Source: Chrysomallon squamiferum (Eukaryota > Mollusca > Gastropoda > Neomphalida > Peltospiridae). From it: a stretch of 53,500 nt of DNA. The DNA lies in NCBI GenBank assembly GCA_012295275.1, contig CM022667.1, positions 401,501 through 455,000 on the forward strand, written 5' to 3'. The notes under the pieces were generated by a model. The model worked only from the letters and a program-made list of their open reading frames with translations, ran no database searches and was not told where the DNA came from. Below, piece by piece: positions 20,416-35,559 of this stretch. Made by a program: the position numbers and the translations under genes. How positions within the stretch are numbered: the first letter of the stretch is position 1; every line of letters begins with the position of its first letter.

Positions 20416-23400
20416 AATAAAGTTGATTGTCCTAACACTGTCTCAGATCATGTAATTTGATATTCCTCTATTTATTCAAAATCCGATTTCTGTGTCACTT
20501 TTTGTAGCATGTTGTCCTAAAAGTTCAACAAAACAGTTTATGAATATCATTTTATTTCTTAGTTCTTTTTTCTGTAATAGATTTATAATTTATTGCAAAA
20601 TGTTTGTAACAGAAATTCAGATGTACTGGGGTGGTGAATGTTAGTAGTTTATTTAATTAGTAATTCTGAGATAACCGTTTTAAAGCTTTATCAGTAACAT
20701 TTTGTCTCCATATTCTTTTTCATGAAACTTCAGAAAACCAAGCACTGACTAACTCAAACAATTGATATGCTCCGAAGGATTTTCATTTTAGAGAAGTTTC
20801 TCTATATTTTCTAGCAGTTTTATCAAGGTGAATGTCATCTGTAAATGTCATATATTTCATATGTAGAAACTCAAATATACTATTATTTTTTGTATTACTA
20901 TTTATTTTATTTTTTCCCCTTTATATCCGAGAATTATGAAACAATGATGTTGTTCTACAGATAGCTGAAGTTTGGTCTTGTTATAAAAGAAAGGACAAAA
21001 ACAATTTAATATTATGTTCCTGAATATATGATCTTCAGATCCACATTTATAAATTGTGTTAGTTCTGCTCTTCTGTAAGAGATTTTTTGGTAAAATTATT
21101 GAAATATGTGGTCCTAAATTCTTTGTCAAACCTGTGATATTATTTCAGTGTTTGATATTCAAATCAAACATAGTGATCTAGATTACTTTTCCATTTAGAA
21201 CAGAAAAGTATTAACCCTTTCAGATGGCTTCTTATTGCAAGTATTTATCAGGTTTTAAAACTAAATTGTTTATAAATATCTTTTTATTTCTTAGGTCTTT
21301 TTTCTGTAATAGATTTATAATTTATTGGAAACTGATTGTTGCATTTTGTCCTAATATGTTCAACAAAACATGCAAAATGATTTCATTTGATTTTCCTCTG
21401 TTGAATTTTGTAGATTATTGTGGAACTAATTTTGATATTTATGAAGATGAATGTGATGGCACTGATTTTGATATTATAGACATGGCTTAAATATTGTCAA
21501 ATCTGGTTGTCTGTTAAAGATTTATTGTAAAATGATTCAAGTATGTAGTTCTTTTACTGATATTACAAATATTTATCAGGTTTTAAAACTAAATAGTTTA
21601 TAAATTCATTTTATTTCATAACCCTCTTTTCTGTAATAGATTTATAATTTATTGGAAACTGATTGTTGCATTTTGTCCTAAAATGTTCAACAAAAGATGC
21701 AAAATGATGGTACTGATTTTGATATCATAGACATGGCTGTATATTGTCTGTAATAGATTTATTCTAAAATCATTGAAGTGCATGGTTCTTTCACTTAAAC
21801 TGATGTGAGTAAAACTGGTAGGTTTCAGCTGCTCCTATTACATCCTCTGATATTCTAGCCCAAGCAATGGTTCCTGTCTGTAATCTTCATTACTGTTCTT
21901 GGTTTTTTTTTTTTTTTTTTTTTTTCAATTTAATAAAATATATATCTTCCAATTAACATACAATATTCTTTCATTAATATTTATAGATGGTTGTTGCACT
22001 GGTTTCAACATTACAGGACATGGATCATTTTTTGTTTTTACCGAGTTGCTCTTCTGTTATAGATTTATTGTGAAATAAAGTTGATTGTCCTAACACTGTC
22101 TCAGATCATGTAATTTGATATTCCTCTATTGATTCAAAAACCGATTTCTGTGTCACTTTTTGTAGCATGTTGTCCTAAAAGTTCAAGAAAACAGTTTATG
22201 AATATCATTTTATTTCCTTGTTCTTTTTTCTGTAATAGATTTATAATTTATTGCAAAATGTTTGTAGCAGAAATTCACATGAACTGGGGTGGTGAATGTT
22301 AGTAGTTTATTTAATTAGTAATTCTGAGATAACCGTTTTAAAGCTTTATCAGTAACATTTTGTCTCCATATTCTTTTTCATGAAACTTCAGAAAACCAAG
22401 CACTCACTAACTCAAACAATTGATATGCTCCCAAGAATTTTCATTTTAGAGAAGTTTCTCCATATTTTCTAGCAGTTTTATCAAGGTGAATGTCATCTGT
22501 AAATGTCATATTTTTCATATGTAGATAGTCAAATATACTATTATTTTTTGTATTACTATTTATTTTATTTTTTCCCCTTTTTCTCAGAGAATTATGAAAC
22601 AATTGATTTTGTTCTGCAGATAGCTGATGTTTGGTCTTGTTATAAAAGAAAGGATAAAAATAATTTAATATGATTTTCCTGTATATACATTCTTCTGGTC
22701 CATTTTTCTAAATAGATAAATTGTGTTAATTCTGCTCTTCTGTAATAGATTTTTTGGTAAAATTATTGAAATATGTGGTCCTAAATTCTTCATCAAACCT
22801 GTGACATTATTTCAAATCAAACAGTGATCTAAATTACTTTTCTATTCAGAACAGAAAAGTATTAACCCTTTCAGATCGCTTCTTATTGCAAGTATTTATC
22901 AGGTTTTAAAACTAAATAGTTTATAAATTCATTTTATTCATAACCCTCTTTTCTGTAATAGATTTATAATTTATTGGAAAATGATTGTTGCATTTGGTCC
23001 TGAAAAGTTCGACCAAACATGCAAAATTATTTCATTTGATTTTCCTCTTTTGATTTTTGTAGATTATTGTGTCACTAATTTTGATATTTATGAAGATGAA
23101 TGTGATGGCACTGATTTTGATATAGACATGGTTGTATATTGTCTGTAATAGATTTATTGTAAAATGATTGAAGTTCGTGGTTCTTTGATTTAAACTAATG
23201 TGAATAAAACTGGTAGGTTTCAGCTGCTTCAATTACATCCTCTGATATTCTTGCCCATGCAATTGCTCCAGTCTGTAATCTTCATTACTGTTGTTGTTTT
23301 GTTTTATTACTGTTTTTAATTGTTTTTTTTTATTATTGTTTTTTTGTTTATTAATTTTATAAGATATATATCTTTCAACAAAACATACAGTATTATTTAT

Positions 23401-26400
23401 TTTAATATTCTTTCATTAATATTTATAGATGGTTGTTGCACTGGTTGCAACATTAGAGGACACTGATCATTTTTTGTTTTTACCGAGTTGCTCTTCTGTT
23501 ATAGATTTATTGTGAAATAAAGTTGATTGTCCTAACACTGTCTCAGATCATGTAATTTGATATTCCTCTATTTATTGAAAATCCGATTTCTGTGTCACTT
23601 TTTGTAGCATGTTGTCCTAAAAGTTCAACAAAACAGTTTATGAATATCATTTTATTTCTTAGTTCTTTTTTCTGTAATAGATTTATAATTTATTGCAAAA
23701 TGTTTATAACAGAAATTCAGATGTACTGGGGTGGTGAATGTTAGTAGTTTATTTAATTAGTAATTCTGAGATAACCGTTTTAAAGCTTTATCAGTAACAT
23801 TTTGTCTCCATATTCTTTTTCATGAAACTTCAGAAAACCAAGCACTGACTAACTCAAACAATTGATATGCTCCGAAGGATTTTCATTTTAGAGAAGTTTC
23901 TCTATATTTTCTAGCAGTTTTATCAAGGTGAATGTCATCTGTAAATGTCATATATTTCATATGTAGAAACTCAAATATAGTATTATTTTTTTGTATTACT
24001 ATTTATTTTATTTTTTCCCCTTTATATCCGAGAATTATGAAACAATGATGTTGTTCTACAGATAGCTGAAGTTTGGTCTTGTTATAAAAGAAAGGACAAA
24101 AACAGTTTAATATTATGTTCCTGAATATATGATCTTCAGATCCACATTTATGCATGGATAAATTGTGTTAGTTCTGCTCTTCTGTAAGAGATTTTTTGGT
24201 AAAATTATTGAAATATGTGGTCCTAAATTCTTTGTCAAACCTGTGATATTATTTCAGTGTTTGATATTCAAATCAAACATAGTGATCTAGATTACTTTTC
24301 CATTTAGAACAGAAAGGTATTAACCCTTTCATAATCCTCTTTTCTGTAATAGATTTATAATTTACTTATCGCAGTCTTATATCAGATCTGGTTGTAAAAT
24401 GATTAAAGTATGTAGTTGTTTTCCTTATATTAATGTGAGTAAAACTGGTAGTTCGTAGCTTCGTCTTCACACATTCCAGTTTATAGCTTCTCCAATATCG
24501 CTTTCCAACAGCTGTAATATTTACCTTTTTTTTATTTTTTTTTATTTCAATCACATACATATTCAAATCAAATAGTGATCTAAATTACTTTTCTATTCAG
24601 AACAGAAAAGTATTAACCTTTTCGGATGGCTTCTTATTGCAAGTATTTATCAGGTTTTAAAACTAAATAGTTTGTAAATTCATTTTATTTCATAATCCTC
24701 TTTTCTGTAATAGATTTATAATTTACTTATCGCAGTCTTATATCAGATCTGTAAAATGATTGTAGTATGTAGTTGTTTTCCTTATATTAATGTGAGTAAA
24801 ACTGGTAGTTCGTAGCTTTGTCTTCACACATTCCAGTTTATAGTTTCTCCAATGTCGCTTTCCAACAGCTGTAATATTTACTGTTTTTTACTTTTTTTTT
24901 ATTTCAATCAGATACATATTCAAATCAAATAGTGATCTAAATTACTTTTCTATTCAGTACAAGAAAGTAATAACTACTTCAGATGGCTACTTATTGCAAG
25001 TATTTATCAGGTTTTAAAACTAATTGTTTATAAATATCTTTTTATTTCTTAGGTCTTTTTTCTGTAATAGAATTACAATTTATTGCAAAATGGTTGCAGC
25101 ATGTGGTCCTAAAAAGTTCCAGAAAACATGCAAAATGATTTAATTTGATTTTCCTCTGTTGAATTTTGTAGATTATTATGGCACTGATTTTGATATTTAT
25201 GAAGATGAATGTGATGGCACTGATTTTGATATTATAGACATGGCTTAAATATTGTCAAATCTGGTTGTCTGTTAAAGATTTATTGTAAAATGATTCAAGT
25301 ATGTAGTTCTTTTACTGATATTACAAGTATTTATCAGGTTTTAAAACTAAGTAGTTTATAAATTCATTTTATTTCATAACCCTCTTTTCTGTAATAGATT
25401 TATAATTGATTGGAAACTGATTGTTGCATTTTGTCCTAAAATGTTCAACAAAAGATGCAAAATGATGGTACTGATTTTGATATCATAGACATGGCTGTAT
25501 ATTGTCTGTAATAGATTTATTCTAAAATCATTGAAGTGCATGGTTCTTTCACTTAAACTGATGTGAGTAAAACTGGTAGGTTTCAGCTGCTCCTATTACA
25601 TCCTCTGATATTCTAGCCCAAGCAATGGTTCCTGTCTGTAATCTTCATTACTGTTCTTGGTTTTTTTTTTTTTTTTTTCAATTTAATAAAATATATATCT
25701 TCCAATTAACATACAATATTCTTTCATTAATATTTATAGATGGTTGTTGCACTGGTTTCAACATTACAGGACATTGATCATTTTTTGTTTTTACCGAGTT
25801 GCTCTTCTGTTATAGATTTATTGTGAAATAAAGTTGATTGTCCTAACACTGTCTCAGATCATGTAATTTGATATTCCTCTATTGATTTAGAAACCGATTT
25901 CTGTGTCACTTTTTGTAGCATGTTGTCCTAAAAGTTCAACAAAACAGTTTATGAATATCATTTTATTTCCTTGTTCTTTTTTCTGTAATAGATTTATAAT
26001 TTATTGCAAAATGTTTGTAGCAGAAATTCACATGAACTGGGGTGGTGAATGTTAGTAGTTTATTTAATTAGTAATTCTGAGATAACCGTTTTAAAGCTTT
26101 ATCAGTAACATTTTGTCTCCATATTCTTTTTCGTGAAACTTCAGAAAACCAAGCACTCACTAAGTCAAACAATTGATATGCTCCCAAGGATTTTCATTTT
26201 AGAGAAGTTTCTCTGTATTTTCTAGCAGTTTTATCAAGGTGAATGTCATCTGTAAATGTCATATTATTCATATGTAGATACTCAAATATACTATTATTTT
26301 TTGTATTAGTATTTATTTTATTTTTTCCCCTTTATATCCGAGAATTACTAAACAATTGATTTTGTTCTGCTGATAGCTGATGTTTGGTCTTGTTATAAAA

Positions 26401-27999
26401 GAAAGGATAAAAATAATTTAATATGATTTTCCTGTATATACGTTCTTCTGATCCATTTTTCTAAATGGATAAATTGTGTTAGTTCTGCTCTTCTGTAATA
26501 GATTTTTTGGTAAAATTATTGAAATATGTGGTCCTAAATTCTTCGTCAGACCTGTGACATTATTTCATATCAAACATAGTGATCTAAATTACTTTTCTAT
26601 TCAGAACAGAAAAGTATTAACCCTTTCAGATGGCTAATTGCAAGTATTTATCAGGTTTTAAAACTAAATCGTTCATAAATTCATTTGATTTCATAACCCT
26701 CTTTTCTGTAATGGATTTATAATTTAATGGAAAATGATTGTTGCATTTGGTCCTAAAAAGTTCAACAAAACATGCAAAATTATTTCATTTGATTTTCCTC
26801 TTGATTTTTGTAGATAATTGTGTCACTAATTTTGATATTTATGAAGATGAATGTGATGGCACTGATTTTGATATCATAGACATGGTTGTATATTGTCTGT
26901 AATAGATTTATTGTAAAATGATTGAAGTACGTGGTTCTTTGATTTAAACTAATGTGAATAAAACTGGTAGGTTTCAGCTGCTTCTATTACATCCTCTGAT
27001 ATTCTAGCCCACGCAATTGCTCCAGTCTGTAATCTTCATTACTGTTGTTGTTTTGTTTTATTATTGTTTTTAATTTTTTTTTTATTATTGTTTTTTTGTT
27101 TTTTTTATTTTATAAAATATATATCTTCCAACAAAACATACAGTATTATTTATTTTAATATTCTTTCATTAATATTTATAGATGGTTGTTGCACTGGTTT
27201 CAACATTAGAGGACACTGATCATTTTTTGTTTTTACCGAGTTGCTCTTCTGTTGTAGATTTATTGTGAAATAAAGTTGATTGTCCTAACACTGTCTCAGA
27301 TCATGTAATTTGCTATTCCTCTGTTTATTCAGATGCCAATTTCTGTGTCACTGTTTGTAGCATTTTGTCCTAAAAAGTTCAACAAAACAGTTTATGAATA
27401 TCATTTTATTTCTTAGTTCTTTTTTCTGTAATAGATTTATAATTTATTGCAAAATGGTTGTAGCATGGTGTCCTAAAAAGTTCAACAAAACATGCAAAAT
27501 GATTTAATTTGATTTTCCTCTATTCGTTTTTGTAGATTATTATGACACTGATTTTGATATAGTCATGGCTGTATATTGTCAAAACGAGTTCTCTGTTAAA
27601 TATGTATTGTGAAATGATTGAAGTATGTAGTTCTTTTACTTTTATTAATGTGGGTAAAACTGGTAGTTCATAGCTACATCTTTACATATTACTGTTTGTA
27701 TCTGCTCCAAGAGCACTTTCCAATTCAGTGGCTGTAATCTTTACTTCGTTGTTGTTTTTTTTTTTTTCAATCAGATACATATGTAATCTATTATCTCACT
27801 AGTTTCTCAATTTTTAGTCCCATTTATTATTATTTTCATTGTAATGAAAACACATTTCTTCTATCAAGTTTTAAATCTAAGTCAAATTATGTATAATATA
27901 TTTATTTTTCATTGATATAAATGTCTAGTTGATATTTTTTACTTGTTTTTTTATTCATTTATTTAATATATATGAATATAATTTTTAATTTTTAATTAA

Positions 28000-28958
28000 T
28001 TTATTTTTTAAACTGTTTTGCACATAATCTCTTTTCATATCATAAGCTTTAAATCTTACTGATTTCGATTATTGAACAATAATGTTACAATATATTTATT
28101 TCAAGTTATTTTTTATTTGAATTCAGATAGGATTGCTTGAATTAAGTTTCAGATGATTATTCATTGATTCATCATTGGAATAAAAATATATATTTTTTAT
28201 CAAATTTCAGATATAAGTAAAACATTGGTTGTTCAAAACTCAAACGTTAAGTATATTTCTATTCAGTCACTGTTGTTTCTTTTAAAGCAGATATAGACAT
28301 CTAAATGACCTTAAACAAATACCAGCACGGGAATTCTTCATTATAATAAAAATATACATCTTTTATCAAGTTTTAAATGTAAGTAAAATGTGAATTATTA
28401 GAAAATCATAAACATAAAATTGTTTTTCTTTTTCATTTATACTTATTCCTTATCTAAGGACAAACATGATCATCTAATGAATTTTCCATTAGAAAGAATC
28501 AACAGTCTGTGCATCTTGATTGTAATACAAATACAAATCTTTTATCAAGCTTTAAATCTGAGTGAGATGATAGGATAAATCAAAACTACTGACTCATTTT
28601 ACTGCTTCTTATCTCATCTTTACATGTGCAGATCTACATTTCTCTTTATTTAATGATATAAAGTGAAATAATTTGTTGGAATTTTTATTTATTTATTAAT
28701 TTTTGTATCACATCCCAAGTTTTATGTCAGTGTAAAACATGAATCATTGAAAAATCATAAACCATCAATGTGTATTTTTTCAGTTCTGGTTTTTGAAACC
28801 AAATGTAGTAATCTAGATGATTTCCCTCCATTCAACAGAAGCCTAACAGCAGTAGTAGGCCTTTTCATTGCAATAAAAAGTATGTATGCTTTTGTTATTC
28901 AGTTAAGTGCTTTCTGTTTGTGACAGAAATTCACATGTACTGGGGTGTGTGTGCATAT
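28000..28958 (+). repeat. S block, copy 2
   Basis: Second copy, starting TTTTGCACATAATCTCTTTT and running into subtype-a unit 6 (28959) exactly as copy 1 runs into unit 1. Differences from copy 1 are scattered single substitutions and one 4-bp (ATTT) length change, so the duplication is recent compared with the core repeats. Confidence 0.85.
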
Positions 28959-31900
28959 TAGTAGTTTATTTAATTAGTAATTCTGAGATAACCGTTTTAA
29001 AGCTTTATCAGTAATATTTTGTCTCCATATTCTTTTTAATGAAACTTCAGAAAACCAAGTACACTAACTCAAACAATTGATATGCTCCCAAGAATTTTCA
29101 TTTTAGAGAAGTTTCTCCATATTTTCTAGCAGTTTTATCAAGGTGAATGTCATCTGTAAATGTCATATATTTCATATGTAGATAGTCAAATATACTATTA
29201 TTTTTTGTATTACTATTTATTTTATTTTTTCCCCTTTATATCCGAGAATTACGAAACAATTGATTTTGTTCTGCAGATAGCTGATGTTTCGACTTGTTAT
29301 AAAAGAAAGGATAAAAATAATTTAATATGATTTTCCTGTATATACGTTCTTCTGATCCATTTTTCTAAATGGATAAATTGTGTTAGTTCTGCTCTTCTGT
29401 AATAGATTTTTTGGTAAAATTATTGAAATAAGTGGTCCTAAATTCTTCATCAAACCTGTGACATTATTTCAGTGTTTGATATTCAAATCAAACATAGTGA
29501 TCTAAATTACTTTTCTATTCAGAACAGAAAAGTATTAACCCTTTCAGATGGCTTCTTATTGCAAGTATTTATCAGGTTTTAAAACTAAATAGCTTATAAA
29601 TTCATTTTATTTCATAACCCTCTTTTCTGTAATAGATTTATAATTTATTGGAAAATGATTGTTGCATTTGGTCCTGAAAAGTTCAACAAAACATGCAAAA
29701 TTATTTCATTTGATTTTCCTCTGTTGATTTTTGTAGATTATTGTGTCACTAATTTTGATATTTATGAAGATGAATGTGATGGCACTGATTTTGATATAGA
29801 CATGCTGTATATTGTCTGTAATAGATTTATTGTAAAATGATTGAAGTTCATGGTTCTTTGATTTAAACTAATGTGAATAAAACTGGTAGGTTTCAGCTGC
29901 TTCAATTACATCCTCTGATATTCTTGCCCATGCTATTGCTCCAGTCTGTAATCTTCATTACTGTTGTTGTTTTGTTTTATTATTGTTTTTTGTTTTTTAA
30001 TTTTATAAAATATATATCTTCCAACAAAACATACAGTATTATTTATTTTAATATTCTTTCATTAATATTTATAGATGGTTGTTGCACTGGTTTCAACAGT
30101 AGAGGACACTGATCATTTTTTGTTTTTACCGAGTTGCTCTTCTGTTATAGATTTATTGTGAAATAAAGTTGATTGTCCTAACACTGTCTCAGATCATGTA
30201 ATTTGATATTCCTCTATTGATTCAAAAACCTATTTCTGTGTCACTTTTTGTAGCATGTTGTCCTAAAAGTTCAACAAAACAGTTTATGAATATCATTTTA
30301 TTTCCTTGTTCTTTTTTCTGTAATAGATTTATAATTTATTGCAAAATGTTTGTAGCAGAAATTCAGATGTACTGGGGTGGTGAATGTTAGTAGTTTATTT
30401 AATTAGTAATTCTGAGATAACCGTTTTAAAGCTTTATCAGTAACATTTTGTCTCCATATTCTTTTTCATGAAACTTCAGAAAACCAAGGACTCACTAACT
30501 CAAGCAATTGATATGCTCCGAAGGATTTTCATTTTAGAGAAGTTTCTCTATATTTTCTAGCAGTTTTATCAAGGTGAATGTCATCTGTAAATGTCATATA
30601 TTTCATATGTAGATACTCAAATATACTATTATTTTTTGTATTAGTATTTATTTTATTTTTTCCCCTTTATATCCGAGAATTATGAAACGATGTTGTTCTA
30701 CAGATAGCTGAAGTTTGGTCTTGTTATAAAAGAAAGGACAAAAACAATTTAATATTATGTTCCTGAATATATGATCTTCAGATCCACATTTATGCATGGA
30801 TAAATTGTGTTAGTTCTGCTCTTCTGTAAGAGATTTTTGGGTAAAATGTGTGGAAATATGTGGTCCTAAATTCTTTGTCAAACCTGTGATATTATTTCAG
30901 TGTTTGATATTCAAATCAAACATAGTGATCTAGATTACTTTTCCATTTAGAACAGAAAAGTATTAACCCTTTCAGATGGATTCTTATTGCAAGTATTTAT
31001 CAGGTTTTAAAACTAAATAAGTTTATAAATTCATTTTATTTCATAATCCTCTTTTCTTTAATAGATTTATAATTTACTTATCGCAGTCTTATATCAGATC
31101 TGGTTGTAAAATGATTGAAGTATGTAGTTGTTTTCCTTATATTAATGTGAGTAAAACTGGTAGTTCGTAGCTTCGTCTTCACACATTCCAGTTTATAGCT
31201 TCTCCAATATTGCTTTCCAACAGCGGTAATATTTACTTATTTTTTATTTTTTTTATTTTAATCACATACATATTCAAATCAAATAGTGATCTAAATTACT
31301 TTTCTATTCAGTACAAGAAAGTAATATCTACTTCAGATGGCTACTTATTGCAATTATTTATCAGGTTTTAAAACTAAATAGTTTATAAATATCTTTTTAT
31401 TTCTTAGGTCTTTTTTCTGTAATAGAATTACAATTTATTGCAAAATGGTTGCAACATGTGGTCCTAAAAAGTTCCACAAAACATGCAAAATGATTTCATT
31501 TGATTTTGCTCTGTTGAATTTTGTAGATTATTATGGCACTGATTTTGATGTTATAGACATGGCTTAAATATTGTCAAATCTGGTTCTCTATTAAAGATTT
31601 ATTGTAAAATGATTCAAGTATGTAGTTCTTTTACTGATATTACAAGTATTTATCAGGTTTTAAAACTAAGTAGTTTATAAATTCATTTTATTTCATAACC
31701 CTCTTTTCTGTAATAGATTTATAATTTATTGGAAACTGATTGTTGCATTTTGTCCTAAAATGTTCAACAAAACATGCAAAATGATTTTTATGAAGATGAA
31801 TGTGATGGTACTGATTTTGATATCATAGACATGGCTGTATATTGTCTGTAATAGATTTATTCTAAAATCATTGAAGTGCATGGTTCTTTCACTTAAACTG

Positions 31901-34900
31901 ATGTGAGTAAAACCGGTAGGTTTCAGCTTATCCTATTACATCCTCTGATACTCTGGCCCAAGCAATGGTTCCTGTCTGTAATCTTCATTACTGTTCTTGG
32001 TTGTTTTTTTTGTTTTTTTTCAGTTATAAAAATATATATCTTCCAATTAACATACAATATTATTTATTTTAATATTCTTTTATTAATATTTATAGATGGT
32101 TGTTGCACTGGTTTCAACATTAGAGGACATTGATCATTTTTTGTTTTTACCGAGTTGCTCTTCTGTTATAGATTTATTGTGAAATAAAGTTGATTGTCCT
32201 AACACTGTCTCAGATCATGTAATTTGATATTCCTCAATTTATTTAGAACCCTATTTCTATGTCACTTTTTGTAGCATGTTGTCCTAAAAGTTCAACAAAA
32301 CAGTTTATGAATATCATTTTATTTTTTAGTTCTTTTTTCTGTAATAGCTTTATAATTTATTGCAAAATGTTTGTAACAGAAATTCAGATGTACTGGGGTG
32401 GTGAATGTTAGTAGTTTATTTAATTAGTAATTCTGAGATAACCGTTTTAAAGCTTTATCAGTAACATTTTGTCTCCATATTCTTTTTCATGAAACTTCAG
32501 AAAACCAAGCACTCACTAAGTCAAACAATTGATATGCTCCGAAGGATTTTCATTTTAGAGAAGTTTCTCTATATTTTCTAGCAGTTTTATCAAGGTGAAC
32601 GTCATCTGTAAATGTCATATATTTCATATGTAGATACTCAAATATACTATTATTTTTTGTATTACTATTTATTTTATTTTTTCCCCTTTATATCCGAGAA
32701 TTATGAAACAATGATGTTCTACAGATAGCTGAAGTTTGGTCTTGTTATAAAAGAAAGGACAAAAATAATTTAATATTATGTTCCTGAATATATGATCTTC
32801 AGATCCAAATTTTCTAAATGGATAAATTGTGTTACTTCTGCTCTTCTGTAAGAGATTTTTTGGTAAAATTATTGAAATATGTGGTCCTAAATTCTTTGTC
32901 AAACCTGTGATATTATTTCAGTGTTTGATATTCAAATCAAACATAGTGATCTAGATTACTTTTCCATTTAGAACAGAAAAGTATTAACCCTTTCAGATGG
33001 ATTCTTATTGCAAGTATTTATCAGGTTTTAAAACTAAATAAGTTTATAAATTCATTTTATTTCATAATCCTCTTTTCTGTAATAGATTTATAATTTACTT
33101 ATCGCAGTCTTATATCAGATCTGGTTGTAAAATGATTGAAGTATGTAGTTGTTTTCCTTATATTAATGTGAGTAAAACTGGTAGTTCCTAGCTTCGTCTT
33201 CACACATTCCAGTTTATAGCTTCTACGATATCACTTTCCGACAGCTGTAATATTTACTTTTTTTATATTTTTTTTTATTTCAATCACATACGTATTCAAA
33301 TCAAATAGTGATCTAAATTACTTTTCTATTCAGACCAGAAAGTAATAACTACTTCAGATGGCTACTTATTACAAGTATTTATCAGGTTTTAAAACTAAAT
33401 AGTTTATAAATATCTTTTTATTTCTTAGGTCTTTTTTCTGTAATAGATTTACAATTTATTGCAAAATGGTTGTAGCATGTGGTCCTAAAAAGTTCCACAA
33501 AACATGCAAAATGATTTAATTTGATTTTCCTCTGTTGAATTTTGTAGATTATTATGGCACTGATTTTGATATAGACGTGGCTTAAATATTGTCAAATCTG
33601 GTTCTCTGCTAAAGATTTATTGTAAAATGATTCAAGTATGTAGTTCTTTTACTGATATTACAAGTATTTATCAGGTTTTAAAACTAAGTAGTTTATAAAT
33701 TCATTTTATTTCATAACCCTCTTTTCTGTAATAGATTTATAATTGATTGGAAACTGATTGTTGCATTTGGTCCTAAAATGTTCAACAAAACATGCAAAAT
33801 GATTTCATTTGATTTTCCTCTGTTGAATTTTGTAGATTATTGTGGAACTAATTTTGATATTTATGAAGATGAATGTGATGGCACTGATTTTGATATCATA
33901 GACATGGCTGTATATTGTCTGTAATAGCTTTATTCTAAAATCATTGAAGTGCATGGTTCTTTCACTTAAACTGATGTGAGTAAAACTGGTAGGTTTCAGC
34001 TGCTCCTATTACATCCTCTGATACTCTGGCCCAAGCAATGGTTCCTGTCTGTAATCTTCATTACTGTTCTTGTTTTTTTTTGTTTTTTTTCAATTTAATA
34101 AAATATATATCTTCCAATTAACATACAATATTATTTATTTTAATATTCTTTTATTGATATTTATAGATGGTTGTTGCACTGGTTTCAACATTAGAGGATA
34201 TGGATCATTTTTTGTTTTTACCGAGTTGCTCTTCTGTTATAGATTTATTGTGAAATAAAGTTGATTGTCCTAACACTGTCTCAGATCATGTAATTTGATA
34301 TTCCTCTATTTATTCAATCAGAAATTTCTGGGTCACTGTTTTCCAAATTAAAGTTTATGAATACATTTTATTTCTCAGTTTCTCTCTTCTGTGTTAGTTT
34401 TGTAATTTATATCGAAGTGATTGAAGTATGTGGTTCCAAAGAGTTGAAAGAAACATGAAATCATTTAATTTGAAATTCGCAGATTATTGTGGCACTGATG
34501 TCAATTAAATTCGACTTCTGCTCTTCTGTAATAGATATATTGCAAAATGATTGAAGTGTGTGGTTCTTTTACTTAGTAATGTGAATAAAACTGGAAGGTC
34601 TTGCATACATTGTTTGAATCTCTAGTTGAAACAATGGCTTCTATCTGTAATCATCTTTATGGGGTTTTTGGTTTTTTGGCTCTCTGTCATTTAAAATTTC
34701 AGTTATTATTCATGTGTAATATGTCTATCAATTCGATGGCATTCCTATCTTTGGTCAATCTTATTTCCAAATTAAAGTATATGAATTCATTTTATATCTC
34801 AGTTCTGTTTTTCTGTAATATAATCTTAAGGACATGGATATTGTTATCTGTTACAGATTTATTGTAAAATGATTGAAGTGCGTAGTTCTTTTACTTATAT

Positions 34901-35559
34901 TAATGTGAGTAAAACAGGTAATGCATAGCAACATCTTCCAACATTCCAGTTTATAGCTGCTCCAATGCACCATTCGATAGCTGTAATTTTTATATTTTTT
35001 CTTTTTTTAATTTCAATCACATGCATATTCAAATCAAACATAGTTATCTGAATTACTTTTCTGTTCAGTGCAAAAAAGTATTAACCCCTTCAGATGGCTT
35101 CTTATTGCAAGTATTTATCGTGTTTTAAAACTGAATAGTTTATAAATATCTTTTTATTTCTTAGGTCTTTTTCCTGTAATAGATTTACAATTTATTGCAA
35201 AATGGTTGTAGCATGTGGTCCTAAAAAGTTCCACAAAACATGCAAAATGATTTAATTTGATTTTCCTCTGTTGAATTTTGTAGATTATTATGGCACTGAT
35301 TTTTATATTATAGTTATGGCTGTATGTTGTCAAAACGAGTTCTCTGTTAAAGATTTATTGTAAAATGATTCAAGTATGTAGTTCTTTTACTTATATTAAT
35401 GTGAGTAAAACTGGTAATGCATAGCAACATCTTCAGACCTTCCAGTTTATAACTGCTCCCAGAGCATTTTCCAATGCATCATTCAATAGCTGTAATCTTT
35501 ACTTCGTTTTTGTTTTGCTTTCTTTTTTTTAATTTCAATCAGATGTATATGCAATCTAT

